Shown here piece after piece: positions 1-8,019 of a stretch of DNA of 23,852 bases. The DNA lies in IMG/VR virus record IMGVR_UViG_3300035698_023058, positions 1 through 23,852 of that record. One strand, 5' to 3'. Below the pieces are notes generated by a model, which ran no database searches, had not been told where the DNA came from, and worked only from the letters and a program-made list of their open reading frames with translations. Numbering within the stretch: the stretch's first letter is position 1; every line of letters begins with the position of its first letter. The position numbers were made by a program, and so were the translations under genes. Source of the DNA: a virus.

Positions 1-455
1 CTGACACAACAGTTGATAATTCGGATGGTAGCTATACTGCATCAATTCCTTCTGGAGACGATTTGGAGTTACCAGATGAAGATATAACCATCAACGGATA
101 TACATTATTAACAAAACCAAGTGTTAAAAATCTAGATATCCCAATAAAGTATGAAGACGGATCAGATGTTACACCAACTTCTTTAGTAGGTGGGATAATT
201 GAAATTGCGGACCTAGAAAAGAATTTGAATGTGATAATTCCTTATTCTATTGATGATGATTCCGCTATATTTTCAATGCCGACAGGTAGTGATGGGACTT
301 ACACAATAACAACAACACTCACAATAACAGAAGTAACAATTAATGCATTAGTAAGTGTATCACCATTTACACTCGTTGCGGGCGATGCCGTAGTAATCAC
401 ATTTGATACTGCACCATCCGATGGTGAATTAAACTTAGGAGGTAGTTATGTCTAA
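1..455 (+). CDS. C-terminal part of a beta-rich phage structural or adhesin-like protein (partial at window edge)
   Basis: The frame is already open at base 3, so this is the 3' end of a longer gene and the visible part (about 150 residues) lacks its start. The residues are rich in Thr, Ser, Asp, Gly, Val and Ile, with alternating hydrophobic/polar stretches and Asp-Gly-Ser/Thr-Tyr turns (for example DGSYT and DGTYT). This is typical of Ig-like or beta-sandwich modules in tail-fibre, decoration or adhesin proteins. Two DG[ST]YT-type turns about 80 residues apart suggest repeated domains. There is no cysteine, signal peptide or membrane segment. Its stop overlaps the ATG of the next small frame at 448 (ATGTCTAA), which suggests translational coupling. 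No specific family is recognised. The structural role is inferred from composition and the surrounding late genes. Confidence 0.6.
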   Translation, partial: DTTVDNSDGSYTASIPSGDDLELPDEDITINGYTLLTKPSVKNLDIPIKYEDGSDVTPTSLVGGIIEIADLEKNLNVIIPYSIDDDSAIFSMPTGSDGTYTITTTLTITEVTINALVSVSPFTLVAGDAVVITFDTAPSDGELNLGGSYV

Positions 456-643
456 GATATTCTACATATTGAAGTCAGCATTTAAGGCAATCTTAGACAT
501 CTGAACTTTTTACTAAAGTTACTAATTTAGTTTATCCACCATTAGATCAACAAGCATTAACATCTGAGCAAGAAATTAAATATACATATAGAGAGATTTT
601 ACAAGCTAAATTTAACCCAACTAATTTCGATTATTATGCATAA
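448..643 (+). pseudogene. Small phage gene interrupted by a +1 frame change
   Basis: An ATG at 448, overlapping the preceding stop codon, opens an 18-codon frame ending in TGA at 502-504. The frame one base further on is open from 497 to the TAA at 641-643 and encodes a plausible C-terminus (…LVYPPLDQQ…, ending NFDYYA). Skipping the T of the TGA joins the two into about 64 residues. The second frame has no start codon of its own and is closed upstream by TAG at 494. Possible explanations are a one-base insertion (mutation or assembly error) or +1 recoding at the stop. No function can be assigned. From 644 to 723 only the promoter and leader of the next gene are visible. Confidence 0.45.
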
Positions 644-683
644 AAATTTAAAATAAAAAATAGCAAAAAAAGACTTTTTACTA

Positions 684-693
684 TTAATATATA
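684..693 (+). promoter_or_regulatory. Putative late promoter with A-rich leader
   Basis: TTAATATATA matches the motif found before most genes in this window. It lies 30 nt upstream of the ATG at 724, and the intervening leader is very A-rich, the arrangement seen for the structural genes here. Promoter function is inferred from recurrence and position. Confidence 0.55.
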
Positions 694-723
694 GTTTATA
701 GAAAAAAAATAAATAATAATAGT

Positions 724-2007
724 ATGAAGAACCTTAAACTAGAACTGTTTAACTTCAAAAAGAACCTTTCTCTTGACCAAGAGGATATATCTACTATCGT
801 AGAAGGACATATGGCCGCTTGTGTTAACAACTCAGAGAAGTCTATAATTGTTTCTTTAAACGAAAGATTGAAGCCATATACTTATGATAAAGATGTCAAG
901 TCTCTATTAGAGAACTTAAACGATGATATGCAAACATATGAACTTTTATATGAACTTAAAAATTTATATGGCGTTTTAAACACAAAAAATCAAGGTGAAT
1001 TATACAGACAGCCTATAAATGTCTTGCTACAGACAATAAATTTAGAATCTGACGAAGATAGAATGTCGAAGGTTCTTAATGAATTATCTATTTATGATTG
1101 GGTTCCCGAAATTAAATTATTTGTACATAATTTAACAAGCTCACCAGAAACTAGAAGTAATCTATTAAGTGGTGGTAAAGGAGAATCTGTTTATACAATA
1201 GTTGAACAAGTAGAAGACGGACATATAGCGTTGGTTAAAGATTCTTGGTTCTTCCTAACAGAAGAAAATATAGAAAAAGCTTTACTTGAAAATCACGTTA
1301 AAGACGAAAAAGAATTATCATCACTTAGAATGATAGAATCGGCTATGAAATATGCTGAAATCGATGAAGATAGAGTTAATTTCAGAATTTCTGAATACCT
1401 AACAATCGGACTTGGTGTTAATAACAAAGCTATTTATATAAATGATGATGAAATGAACGAAGAAACTACTTTAGATTCTTTATTCTCATCACCTATTGTT
1501 CCAATAGTTAATAAAAACTTTTATCCTGTTTTACAAGAAGTTGCTAAAAACATGGATAAATTTGTAGAATTGGATGTTGTTAAAAAAGTTAATAACTTAA
1601 TAAATCCTTATTTAGAGTGCTTTGCATTCAATTATAAAAATGCTACATTCCTTTATAGAACAGATGAAAGATATGGTAACTCATTCTTTAAATTCGAATC
1701 TGCTATCGAACTTGTTAATGAAGTGAGAAATGAATTAAATTATGATTTGACTTATTTTTATGAAAACAAATTAGATAAAGAAATAATAGTTAAGAGAAAA
1801 TTAGAAGATAAAGAAAGAGAAATAAGCTTGAAGCTAGAAGATGTTAATTTTAATATCGAAAAAGTTAAAGGATCTATACAAATGATTGGTGAATCTAAGA
1901 TATTATTAACTGCTCTTTCTAATTTAGAGAAGAGAAAGCTTAATTTAGATACTGATTTACAAGTAACTAAAGAACTTATTTATAATGAGAGGATAAAGTT
2001 AAACTAA
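724..2007 (+). CDS. Hypothetical phage protein with C-terminal coiled coil
   Basis: A 427-residue soluble protein of unrecognised family, with no signal peptide or membrane segment. Residues 1-130 look mainly helical and 150-330 mixed alpha/beta. Residues 345-427 are strongly charged and heptad-like (long runs of K, E, L and I), suggesting a coiled coil. The gene is a complete transcription unit. A TTAATATATA motif lies 30 nt upstream with an A-rich leader, as for the portal and capsid genes, and a strong stem-loop terminator follows at 2025. That arrangement suggests an abundant late product, possibly a virion or morphogenesis component, but this is inference from context. The ATG at 724 was chosen because it directly follows the leader and the coding pattern starts there. 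Confidence 0.75.
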   Translation: MKNLKLELFNFKKNLSLDQEDISTIVEGHMAACVNNSEKSIIVSLNERLKPYTYDKDVKSLLENLNDDMQTYELLYELKNLYGVLNTKNQGELYRQPINVLLQTINLESDEDRMSKVLNELSIYDWVPEIKLFVHNLTSSPETRSNLLSGGKGESVYTIVEQVEDGHIALVKDSWFFLTEENIEKALLENHVKDEKELSSLRMIESAMKYAEIDEDRVNFRISEYLTIGLGVNNKAIYINDDEMNEETTLDSLFSSPIVPIVNKNFYPVLQEVAKNMDKFVELDVVKKVNNLINPYLECFAFNYKNATFLYRTDERYGNSFFKFESAIELVNEVRNELNYDLTYFYENKLDKEIIVKRKLEDKEREISLKLEDVNFNIEKVKGSIQMIGESKILLTALSNLEKRKLNLDTDLQVTKELIYNERIKLN

Positions 2008-2024
2008 ACAAAAAATAAAAATAT

Positions 2025-2056
2025 AAAAGACACCTAAATTAGGGTGTCTTTTTTGT
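2025..2056 (+). terminator. Rho-independent terminator after the 724-2007 gene
   Basis: A stem of about 10 bp (AAAAGACACC paired with GGTGTCTTTT) with an 8-nt loop is followed by a T run. It lies just downstream of the stop at 2007. Confidence 0.85.
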
Positions 2057-2092
2057 TTAAGATTAAATTATATAAAAAAGGAGTTGCCTTAT

Positions 2093-2102
2093 TTAATATA
2101 TA
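2093..2102 (+). promoter_or_regulatory. Putative late promoter abutting the first homing endonuclease gene
   Basis: TTAATATATA ends 4 nt before the ATG at 2107. If initiation occurs about 5-6 nt after the motif, as at T4 late promoters, the mRNA would be essentially leaderless. An out-of-frame ATG at 2103 opens only four codons. Confidence 0.55.
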
Positions 2103-2106
2103 ATGA

Positions 2107-3852
2107 ATGATAATTGATAAATTAATTAAAATAAAAACTTTTGGAAACAGAAAACTTAAATATTTCTCTAGTTTAGGGTATGATACTTCCAAAGAAACAA
2201 TTGATATAAAAGAAGAGCACCTAAATAGTGGATCTAGACATCTAGTTGATGTTGAATGTGATTTTTGTGGATCAATATCTAATATAACATTCAAAGAATA
2301 TAAAAGAAATATATCAGGATCGGTAAATAAATATGCTTGTAATAAAAAGTGTGGATCAGAAAAAGCCAAAGAGAGCAATTTAGAAAAATTGGGAGTAGAG
2401 AGTCACACAATGCTTGATTCCAATAAATTATTAGTTAAGGAGACCAATCTCAAAAAATATGGAGTTGAATATTTACAACAAAGTGATGTATTTAAAGAAA
2501 AATCTAAGAAAACTATACAAAAAAAATATGGAGTTGACCATATATCAAAATCAAAATATTTTAAAAATAAATTCAAAGAAACTTGTTTAAAAAATAATGG
2601 AGTAGAATATCCAATGCAATCAAGTGTTATTAGAGAAAAATCTAAGAAAACTATACAAAAAAAATATGGTGTTGATCATATATCAAAGTCAACAGATATA
2701 AGGGACAAGGTAATGAAGACAAACCTATCAAAATATGGAGCCAAAAACTATATTTTGAGTGATGATTTTTTAAAAAAGTCATCAAATACTCTAAAAAATA
2801 AATGGATAAGTGATAATATAATGAAATCTGATATATTCAGAAAAGACAGATATGATATATCATCTGATGAAAATTACTTAAAATATCTAAACGATAAAAA
2901 CTCACTACTCAATTGTGTTTCAAATAATCATACATATATAATATCTTCCGATAACTACTATCATAGAAAGCAATTAAATTTACCGACTTGTACCATATGT
3001 TATCCAATTGGTGATAAAGTATCAATCCGAGAGAAGGAGATATTTGATTTTATAAAAGACATCTATGGTAATGAAGTAGATCAATCATATAGAGACGGGT
3101 TAGAAATAGACATATACCTACCAGAATTAAAAATAGGCTTTGAATTTAATGGACTTTATTGGCACTCTGATGAATTCAAAGATAAAAATTATCATTTAAA
3201 TAAAACTAAACACTTCTCGGAGAGAGGAATAAGAATAATTCATATATGGGAGGACACTTGGTTAAGTAGACAAAATATAATAAAAAGTCAGATTAGGAAC
3301 TTATTAAATTCTACAAGAAATAGAGTATATGCTAGAAAATGTGAAATCAGAGAAATTGATAATACTACGGAATTTCTAAATATCAATCATTTACAGGGTG
3401 TTGATAGGTCTGTAATAAAACTTGGCTTATTTAATAATAATGTGCTGCTATCTGTTATGACATTTAATAAAATGGAGGGTAGGACTGTAATGAATTTATA
3501 CGAATGGAATCTTTCAAGATTTTGTAATAAAATAGATACTAATGTTATTGGTGGTGCATCTAAGTTATTAAAATATTTTATCAGAAATTATAACCCAATT
3601 AGAATAATTAGTTATGCTGATAGAGATTGGTCAGTTGGTAATTTATACGAGACAATGAAGTTTTATAAATTATCGGAGTCTGGACCAGACTATAAGTATA
3701 TAGTGGATGGTACAAGAAAGCATAAGCAAAATTATAAAAAATATAATCTAGGAATAAAAGGTAAGGAAATAACCGGTAGACAATTTATGAAAAATAAAGG
3801 ATATCATAGAATATGGGACTGTGGTAAAATAAAATATGAACTTAGACTATAA
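2107..3852 (+). CDS. Free-standing homing endonuclease, Vsr/EDxHD-like, with NUMOD-type repeats and GNAT-like C-terminal domain
   Basis: This 581-residue protein has four parts. Residues 1-90 hold a putative zinc-binding module (C51-x2-C54 and C78-x3-C82). Residues 91-270 hold about seven 23-residue repeats with the core KYGV(D/E)H/Y..(S/Q)KS, resembling NUMOD DNA-binding repeats of phage homing endonucleases. Residues 295-405 begin with a CTIC pair and carry the nuclease core: E of REKEI, EIDIYLP, EFNGLYWHS and HIWED, typical of Vsr-like (PD-(D/E)xK fold) endonucleases. Residues 405-581 look GNAT-like: ARKCE, a GL…LSVMTF strand pair, RFC, VIGGASKLL and GNLYETMKF. The gene sits alone between a terminator and a convergent mini-gene, as expected of an intergenic mobile gene. 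It resembles the 13592-15199 copy more than the other two. The nuclease assignment is firm at family level; the target site is unknown. Confidence 0.85.
   Translation: MIIDKLIKIKTFGNRKLKYFSSLGYDTSKETIDIKEEHLNSGSRHLVDVECDFCGSISNITFKEYKRNISGSVNKYACNKKCGSEKAKESNLEKLGVESHTMLDSNKLLVKETNLKKYGVEYLQQSDVFKEKSKKTIQKKYGVDHISKSKYFKNKFKETCLKNNGVEYPMQSSVIREKSKKTIQKKYGVDHISKSTDIRDKVMKTNLSKYGAKNYILSDDFLKKSSNTLKNKWISDNIMKSDIFRKDRYDISSDENYLKYLNDKNSLLNCVSNNHTYIISSDNYYHRKQLNLPTCTICYPIGDKVSIREKEIFDFIKDIYGNEVDQSYRDGLEIDIYLPELKIGFEFNGLYWHSDEFKDKNYHLNKTKHFSERGIRIIHIWEDTWLSRQNIIKSQIRNLLNSTRNRVYARKCEIREIDNTTEFLNINHLQGVDRSVIKLGLFNNNVLLSVMTFNKMEGRTVMNLYEWNLSRFCNKIDTNVIGGASKLLKYFIRNYNPIRIISYADRDWSVGNLYETMKFYKLSESGPDYKYIVDGTRKHKQNYKKYNLGIKGKEITGRQFMKNKGYHRIWDCGKIKYELRL
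2497..2691 (+). repeat. Near-identical 57-bp direct repeat inside the endonuclease gene
   Basis: The segments at 2497-2553 and 2635-2691 are almost identical (a few base changes). They are offset by 138 bp, exactly two 69-bp (23-residue) repeat units. Conservation of the DNA rather than only the protein suggests recent internal duplication of the DNA-binding repeats. Confidence 0.75.
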
Positions 3853-4020
3853 AATATTATCTATCTTTTCATTTCTTTCATTTCTTTTTTCCAAAGCACC
3901 TATGCAAGATTTACTACAAGGTATATTATCTCTTTTTTTGTTAGTAAAATACTTTTCACCACAAAAAATACAATTAATTTCTACGAACTCCATTTTAAAT
4001 TTCTTATGTTTATACATCAT
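3847..4020 (-). CDS. Small zinc-finger protein or endonuclease N-terminal fragment
   Basis: About 57 residues on the minus strand contain C-x2-C (CIFC) and, 15-20 residues later, C-x3-C (CSKSC), followed by a charged tail. This C-x2-C…YCSKSC layout matches the N-terminal zinc module of the endonuclease at 13592-15199 (CLNC…CSKSC) and the one at 19470 (CRC…CSQIC). The stop codon overlaps the end of the convergent endonuclease gene. The reading frame extends upstream to a GTG at 4047, but the ATG at 4018-4020 (or 4015-4017) is preferred. It could be a remnant of a lost endonuclease or a real small DNA-binding protein. The opposite strand in this region encodes only a hydrophobic, AT-driven frame and was not accepted. 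Confidence 0.45.
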   Translation of the reverse strand: MMYKHKKFKMEFVEINCIFCGEKYFTNKKRDNIPCSKSCIGALEKRNERNEKIDNIL

Positions 4021-4056
4021 ATCACAAATATAGGAATTCTTTTTCACAAAATAGAA

Positions 4057-4599
4057 ATGATGACAAGTCTAAGTGAGGATGATGATGTTCGGTATTTTTA
4101 TGATAAATGTGATGCTGAATTTTTCATAATAAAGACACAAATAGAAGACATGGGGATTCAATTAGAAGGATCAAATTATATATCAATAATTGATGGACCG
4201 ATTGGTCCAGGTCCTGTTTTGATGATTTTAATTTATCATTGAATATAAATTACAAAAAAATAATACCAACAGAGTCTCGGTATATTAAATTATGTGATTT
4301 GGATAGTGAGTATATTGAGAAATTAATATCAGAAATAGATATAAGTGGGTTTAATATAACTGTTGATAATGAACATAGAGGAAATATATTTACCGATTGT
4401 GATGACTATCAAAGTATGTACCCAAATGGTTGGAAATCAGTATATTATATTACATGGATCAATCGAGAGTGATGTGGATATTGAAAAATTGAAGGATCCA
4501 TTAAATACTTGTTGGTTTGAGATGAGATATTTAAGAGATGCAGGTGATATTAGAATTTCTCAAAGAATGAGAAGACAAGATCCAGATAAAGACCCATAA
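4057..4599 (+). pseudogene. Frame-disrupted phage gene of about 180 residues
   Basis: Three coding-like segments lie end to end in two frames. The first, from the ATG at 4057, is acidic and well formed up to …DGPIGPGPV near 4218. A -1 shift at the T run (GTTTTG, 4216-4221) leads into a frame reading FDDFNLSLNINYKK… up to the TGA at 4470-4472. A +1 shift there (GAG-T-GAT) leads to SDVDIEKL or DVDIEKL… ending with TAA at 4597-4599. All segments share the same acidic, soluble composition, and the parts after each shift have no convincing start codon. A single gene carrying two compensating indels fits best. Alternatives are assembly indels, genuine decay or recoding. No family is recognised. The second segment could instead start at a TTG at 4239. 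Confidence 0.5.
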
Positions 4600-4620
4600 A
4601 GGCCAATTTTTAGTAATATA

Positions 4621-4737
4621 ATGTATTTTGATGAAATAAACACACATTTAAATAAACTAATATCTTTTGAAAAATTAATAGACAAACAACATATCGATAG
4701 GATGGAGATAATAGATTCCTTGAAAATGGAGCAATAA
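4621..4737 (+). CDS. Possible 38-residue small protein
   Basis: An ATG at 4621 opens 38 codons (MYFDEINTHL…KMEQ), amphipathic and charged, probably helical. The start is directly preceded by TTTAGTAATATA, a degenerate form of the promoter-like motif. It lies between the broken gene and the sigma-factor gene. There is no homology clue, and existence as a real gene is uncertain. Confidence 0.35.
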   Translation: MYFDEINTHLNKLISFEKLIDKQHIDRMEIIDSLKMEQ

Positions 4738-4838
4738 TTAGATAATATACAATAAATACAAATAAACTTTATTATTTTTTACTATATAACATGAAAGCAT
4801 AACAAAGACAATGGTCTATAAAAAATAATGCTTAAAAT

Positions 4839-5204
4839 ATGTATCTTAACAACAAAGAACTCTATGTAGAAATTATTATCTCAAAAGCAAAGGGTAAATT
4901 AACAAGAAAGGCCGAAAGAATGTTAGAACTCTTAGGTAATAAAACAATAAAAAAAATGAGATATTGGTCATATGATGACAAAATGGATTGTTACCAATCC
5001 GGTCTATTGGATATGTACCAAAACTGGTATAATTTCAATGAAGAAAAATCAGTCAATGCTTTTGCATACTTTACTGAGATATTTAAACGTGGACTAGCTA
5101 AGGGATTTAACGAGTTATATAAAAAGAAAGGAGATAATGATAATTTAATAAAATTATTATCATTAGAGGGATCCAACGACGGAAAAGGTCTTCACTCAAT
5201 CTAA
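4839..5204 (+). CDS. T4 gp55-like late-transcription sigma factor
   Basis: This 121-residue protein resembles T4 gp55, the sigma-like subunit that directs host RNA polymerase to late promoters. It begins with a YLNNKEL segment like the YVNNKEL of gp55. It then has a hydrophobic helix and the sigma region 2-like stretch WSYDDKMDCYQSGL…NFNEEKSVNAFAYFTEIFKRG (residues 43-87; compare gp55 [20 protein letters not shown]…NPHAYITQACFNAFV). It is shorter than T4 gp55 (185 residues). Its C-terminus, ending EGSNDGKGLHSI, lacks the hydrophobic-acidic tail by which gp55 contacts the sliding clamp. The start is fixed by an in-frame stop just upstream. An endonuclease gene follows after 46 bp. The family call rests on remembered motif similarity. 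Confidence 0.75.
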   Translation: MYLNNKELYVEIIISKAKGKLTRKAERMLELLGNKTIKKMRYWSYDDKMDCYQSGLLDMYQNWYNFNEEKSVNAFAYFTEIFKRGLAKGFNELYKKKGDNDNLIKLLSLEGSNDGKGLHSI

Positions 5205-5237
5205 ATCTAAAGGAATATAAACAAAGGGTTGATATTA

Positions 5238-5246
5238 TAATATATA
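5238..5246 (+). promoter_or_regulatory. Putative late promoter abutting the second endonuclease gene
   Basis: TAATATATA ends 4 nt before the ATG at 5251, the same near-leaderless layout as the other endonuclease genes. Confidence 0.5.
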
Positions 5247-5250
5247 ATTT

Positions 5251-6777
5251 ATGATATTAGATAAATATGTTTATATAACTGGTCACTCAAAAAATCTAAA
5301 ACACTACAGGAGTCTTGGATATGAATTATCAGTTAAGGAAAAAATACAAATTAACCCAACCCATTTAACTAGTGGTTCCACATTTATTGTAAATTATAAA
5401 TGTGATATATGTGGTGTTGTAAAAAAATCACAATTTAGGGAATATTATTCATATACAAACGGTTTATCTGAAAATTATCACTGCGCCTCTTGTAATAAGG
5501 TCAAATTAAGAAAAACACTGATGGATAAATATGGGGTAGATAACCCGATGAAATTAAAATCTACAAGAGATAATTTAAAGAAAACATTAATAAAAAAATA
5601 TGGCGTAGACCACTACTCCAAGACAAAAGAGTATAAAGATAAGTATAAGAAAACTTGCATTGATAGATATGGGGTAGATAATGCCTCAAAATCAGATATA
5701 GTAAAAAAAATAATATCAGATATTAAGTTCAAAGAACATAATCTATTGGTTAAATTATCTGAAAAAATATCCAAAGAATATGATGTAATAGATTATTCCA
5801 ATCTAAGAAATTTTAAAATATATCATAAAATATGTTGTGAGAAATTTGATATTTTTGCTGGTACAATAAATGATAGGATTAGGAATAAAAATATAATATG
5901 CACAATATGCAATCCAATAGAAACTAGTTCTTCTAGTGGTGAAATAGAAGTTAATAAATTTATATTAGATAATAATATAGAAACAATAACCAATAGTTAT
6001 TCCATAATCCCACCAATGGAATTGGATATTTATATACCAAAACTAAATATAGCCATTGAGTTCAATGGTGTGTATTGGCATTCTGAAGTATTCAAAAATA
6101 AAGATTACCATATAAACAAAACCAAAATTTGTAAAAGTAGTGGTATTGAGTTATTACATATATGGGAAGATGATTGGAAAAATAAAAGACCAATAATTGA
6201 GTCTATGATACTTAATAAAATAGGAATTACTCCAAATAAAATATGGGCTAGAAATTGTGAAATAAGAGAAATTAACGATGTTAAAATATCAAGAGAGTTT
6301 TTGAATGAAAACCACATACAAGGTTATTCGAATTCAAAATTCAAAATTGGTTTATACCATAAGAATGAACTAATCAGTATTATGACATTTTCTAAGAAAA
6401 GGAAAAATATGGAATTAGTAAGATTTTGCTCTAAGTTAAATACTAATGTGGTTGGTGGATCATCTAGATTATTTAAATACTTTATAAGGAAATATAATTA
6501 TGATAATGTCATATCATATAGTGATATTTCTTTTTTTAGTGGTGGTATGTATGAAAAATTAGGATTTACACTAGATGGATCAACTCCTCCAAATTATTGG
6601 TGGGTTGTGGATTATACAAGAAAACATAGATTTAACTTCAATAAAAAAAATCTTAAAAAAATTATTGGAGAAAATTTTGATAATAAAAAAACAGAATCAG
6701 AAATAATGAATGGGTTGGGATATAATAAGATATGGGGATGTGGATTAAAAAGGTGGGTATTCCAAATCAAAAAATAA
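5251..6777 (+). CDS. Free-standing homing endonuclease, Vsr/EDxHD-like, GNAT-like C-terminus
   Basis: A 508-residue paralogue of the gene at 2107. Residues 1-85 form the same N-terminal domain (LGYEL; a CDIC pair followed by CASC, putative zinc ligands). Residues 86-150 hold three 23-residue KYGVD repeats, fewer than the seven in the 2107 copy. A CTIC pair near residue 217 precedes the nuclease core: E of GEIEV, ELDIYIP, EFNGVYWHS and HIWEDDW. The C-terminal domain starts at WARNCEIRE (about residue 330). It carries IGLY..NELISIMTF, ELVRFCSKL, VVGGSSRLFK, GGMYEKLGF and PPNYWWVVD, ending with a WGCGLKRW motif. These C-terminal features pair it with the 19470 copy rather than with 2107 or 13592. 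It lies directly downstream of the sigma-factor gene, a typical intergenic location for a mobile gene beside an essential target. Confidence 0.85.
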   Translation: MILDKYVYITGHSKNLKHYRSLGYELSVKEKIQINPTHLTSGSTFIVNYKCDICGVVKKSQFREYYSYTNGLSENYHCASCNKVKLRKTLMDKYGVDNPMKLKSTRDNLKKTLIKKYGVDHYSKTKEYKDKYKKTCIDRYGVDNASKSDIVKKIISDIKFKEHNLLVKLSEKISKEYDVIDYSNLRNFKIYHKICCEKFDIFAGTINDRIRNKNIICTICNPIETSSSSGEIEVNKFILDNNIETITNSYSIIPPMELDIYIPKLNIAIEFNGVYWHSEVFKNKDYHINKTKICKSSGIELLHIWEDDWKNKRPIIESMILNKIGITPNKIWARNCEIREINDVKISREFLNENHIQGYSNSKFKIGLYHKNELISIMTFSKKRKNMELVRFCSKLNTNVVGGSSRLFKYFIRKYNYDNVISYSDISFFSGGMYEKLGFTLDGSTPPNYWWVVDYTRKHRFNFNKKNLKKIIGENFDNKKTESEIMNGLGYNKIWGCGLKRWVFQIKK

Positions 6778-6883
6778 GCTTGGTAAAAAAAATTGTGAAA
6801 CAATGGTGTTATATGGAAACAAATAGTTAGTTTAGAAGATGAAAAATATATAAACTTTAAATAAAATATACATAGAATTAGAT

Positions 6884-7177
6884 ATGAACACTTTAATTTT
6901 ACAAGTTTGGGAAGAATCAACACCATTGGGTATATCACAAAATGGATGCTCCTTACACCTTTCTATATTAGATAGAGATAAATTTATCAAATCTAAATAT
7001 ATGGGTCGTGATTCTAAAAATATACCAAAATCTTATGATAGAATAGTTGGTAACACATCTGATGTTTTGGTTAGTGATGATTTATATAAATTAGTTTCTG
7101 AGAGAAAATCAATAAGACTAATGAGATATGAACTAAATAATCTAATAGGAATGGAGGATATAATAAATGTTAGTTAA
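6884..7177 (+). CDS. Hypothetical phage protein (97 residues)
   Basis: A small soluble protein with mixed charge, no cysteine cluster and no recognisable motif. The region upstream (6843-6875) is rich in TATATAA/AATATAC elements that could be the promoter. The stop overlaps the ATG of the following membrane-protein gene by 11 bp, suggesting translational coupling. No family is recognised. Its coding nature is supported by its composition and the tight overlap. Confidence 0.55.
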   Translation: MNTLILQVWEESTPLGISQNGCSLHLSILDRDKFIKSKYMGRDSKNIPKSYDRIVGNTSDVLVSDDLYKLVSERKSIRLMRYELNNLIGMEDIINVS

Positions 7178-7505
7178 TTTATTTTATATAACTTCTATCT
7201 TTTTTATAATTTCTAATTTATATTATATTTTTAATAGAAAATTATTGGATACTAGGTTCAAAAACAAAGAAGACTTATCCGGAATTCAGCTATTTTACTA
7301 TTATACTAGATTTTTATATCTACCCTGGTTATTAATAGGTTTGTTTTCTGTATTTAAATTATATTTTATTCTATTGTTACTGGTTTCTTTGTTAAAATTC
7401 CCATTTTATCATATAAACAAAAAGACATATGTGTATTACATAATGGCTTTGCCTATTATTGATATAACACTATTACTTACTACTCTTTATGTTAAATTTC
7501 TTTAG
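7167..7505 (+). CDS. Small integral membrane protein
   Basis: This 112-residue protein has three to four predicted hydrophobic segments, around residues 3-23, 48-64, 65-82 and 89-110, separated by short basic loops (NRKLLDTRFKNKED and HINKK). It overlaps the preceding gene by 11 bp and converges on the head-completion gene, overlapping its 3' end by 33 bp. Such proteins in phages include inner-membrane effectors and superinfection or lysis accessories, but nothing here identifies which. AT-rich DNA can create spurious hydrophobic frames. The overlap with the upstream gene and the well-spaced charged loops argue for a real gene. Confidence 0.5.
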   Translation: MLVNLFYITSIFFIISNLYYIFNRKLLDTRFKNKEDLSGIQLFYYYTRFLYLPWLLIGLFSVFKLYFILLLLVSLLKFPFYHINKKTYVYYIMALPIIDITLLLTTLYVKFL

Positions 7506-8015
7506 GTGCAGTTCTGTTATTATTATGAACTCATAGCCCTTTTTATCACACCATTTTATCATAGTCTTCCACTTCTCACTATTTTTCTGAGCCATTCTGA
7601 ATCTATATTCTAAATTTTTCAAACCTTTTGATGTTATTTTTTCTTGAACCTTGAATTCGCCCTTTTCAAATAGTATAACATCCTCATAATCCTTTTGTGG
7701 TTTAACCTCAACAACTACTTGTTTTAATACACCATTTATTCTCATCTCATAAAAGAAATCAGGATAATATGTGTGACTTTTTACACTAACATCTCCTCCT
7801 TTATAGTGTGTCATTTGATATGGTATTTTCATACATTCAGCTCCCCACTTTATTACCTCTTCTTTGTGGTCTAACCAAACCATTATATGTTTTTCCCAAG
7901 AACTCCTAAAATAAACACCTCCTTCTGTGTTTAATTTTAACACTTTATCTTTGTTTACTGGTACATAATTACCTTGGTTATATTTTCCGGGATTATTTGG
8001 CTTAGAATTTATCAT
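7473..8015 (-). CDS. T4 gp4-like head-completion protein with TnsA-like nuclease fold
   Basis: A 180-residue protein related to T4 gp4 (head completion, gp50/gp4 family), which has the TnsA-type restriction-endonuclease fold and acts when the filled head is finished and joined to the tail. Diagnostic features are FRSSWEKH with E41, the segment WLDHKEEVIKWGAE..KIPY, the acidic residue of YYPDF (D86) and VVEVK (E103, K105), together a PD-(D/E)xK active-site pattern. The N-terminus (NNPGKY) also matches the family. It is slightly longer than T4 gp4 (150 residues). It is transcribed opposite to its neighbours, with a TGTATATATA element 4 nt before the ATG. The family call is by motif recognition. 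Confidence 0.8.
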   Translation of the reverse strand: MINSKPNNPGKYNQGNYVPVNKDKVLKLNTEGGVYFRSSWEKHIMVWLDHKEEVIKWGAECMKIPYQMTHYKGGDVSVKSHTYYPDFFYEMRINGVLKQVVVEVKPQKDYEDVILFEKGEFKVQEKITSKGLKNLEYRFRMAQKNSEKWKTMIKWCDKKGYEFIIITELHLKKFNIKSSK

Positions 8016-8019
8016 ATAC

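Noticed and set aside
3836-4033. Hydrophobic plus-strand frame suggesting a membrane protein
   Set aside because: It overlaps the endonuclease end and lies opposite a Cys-patterned minus frame. The hydrophobicity is explained by T-rich DNA.
6105-6938. Minus-strand hydrophobic frames opposite the 5251 endonuclease and its 3' region
   Set aside because: They are antisense to the conserved nuclease and GNAT-like motifs, or to AT-rich intergenic DNA, and have no supporting features.
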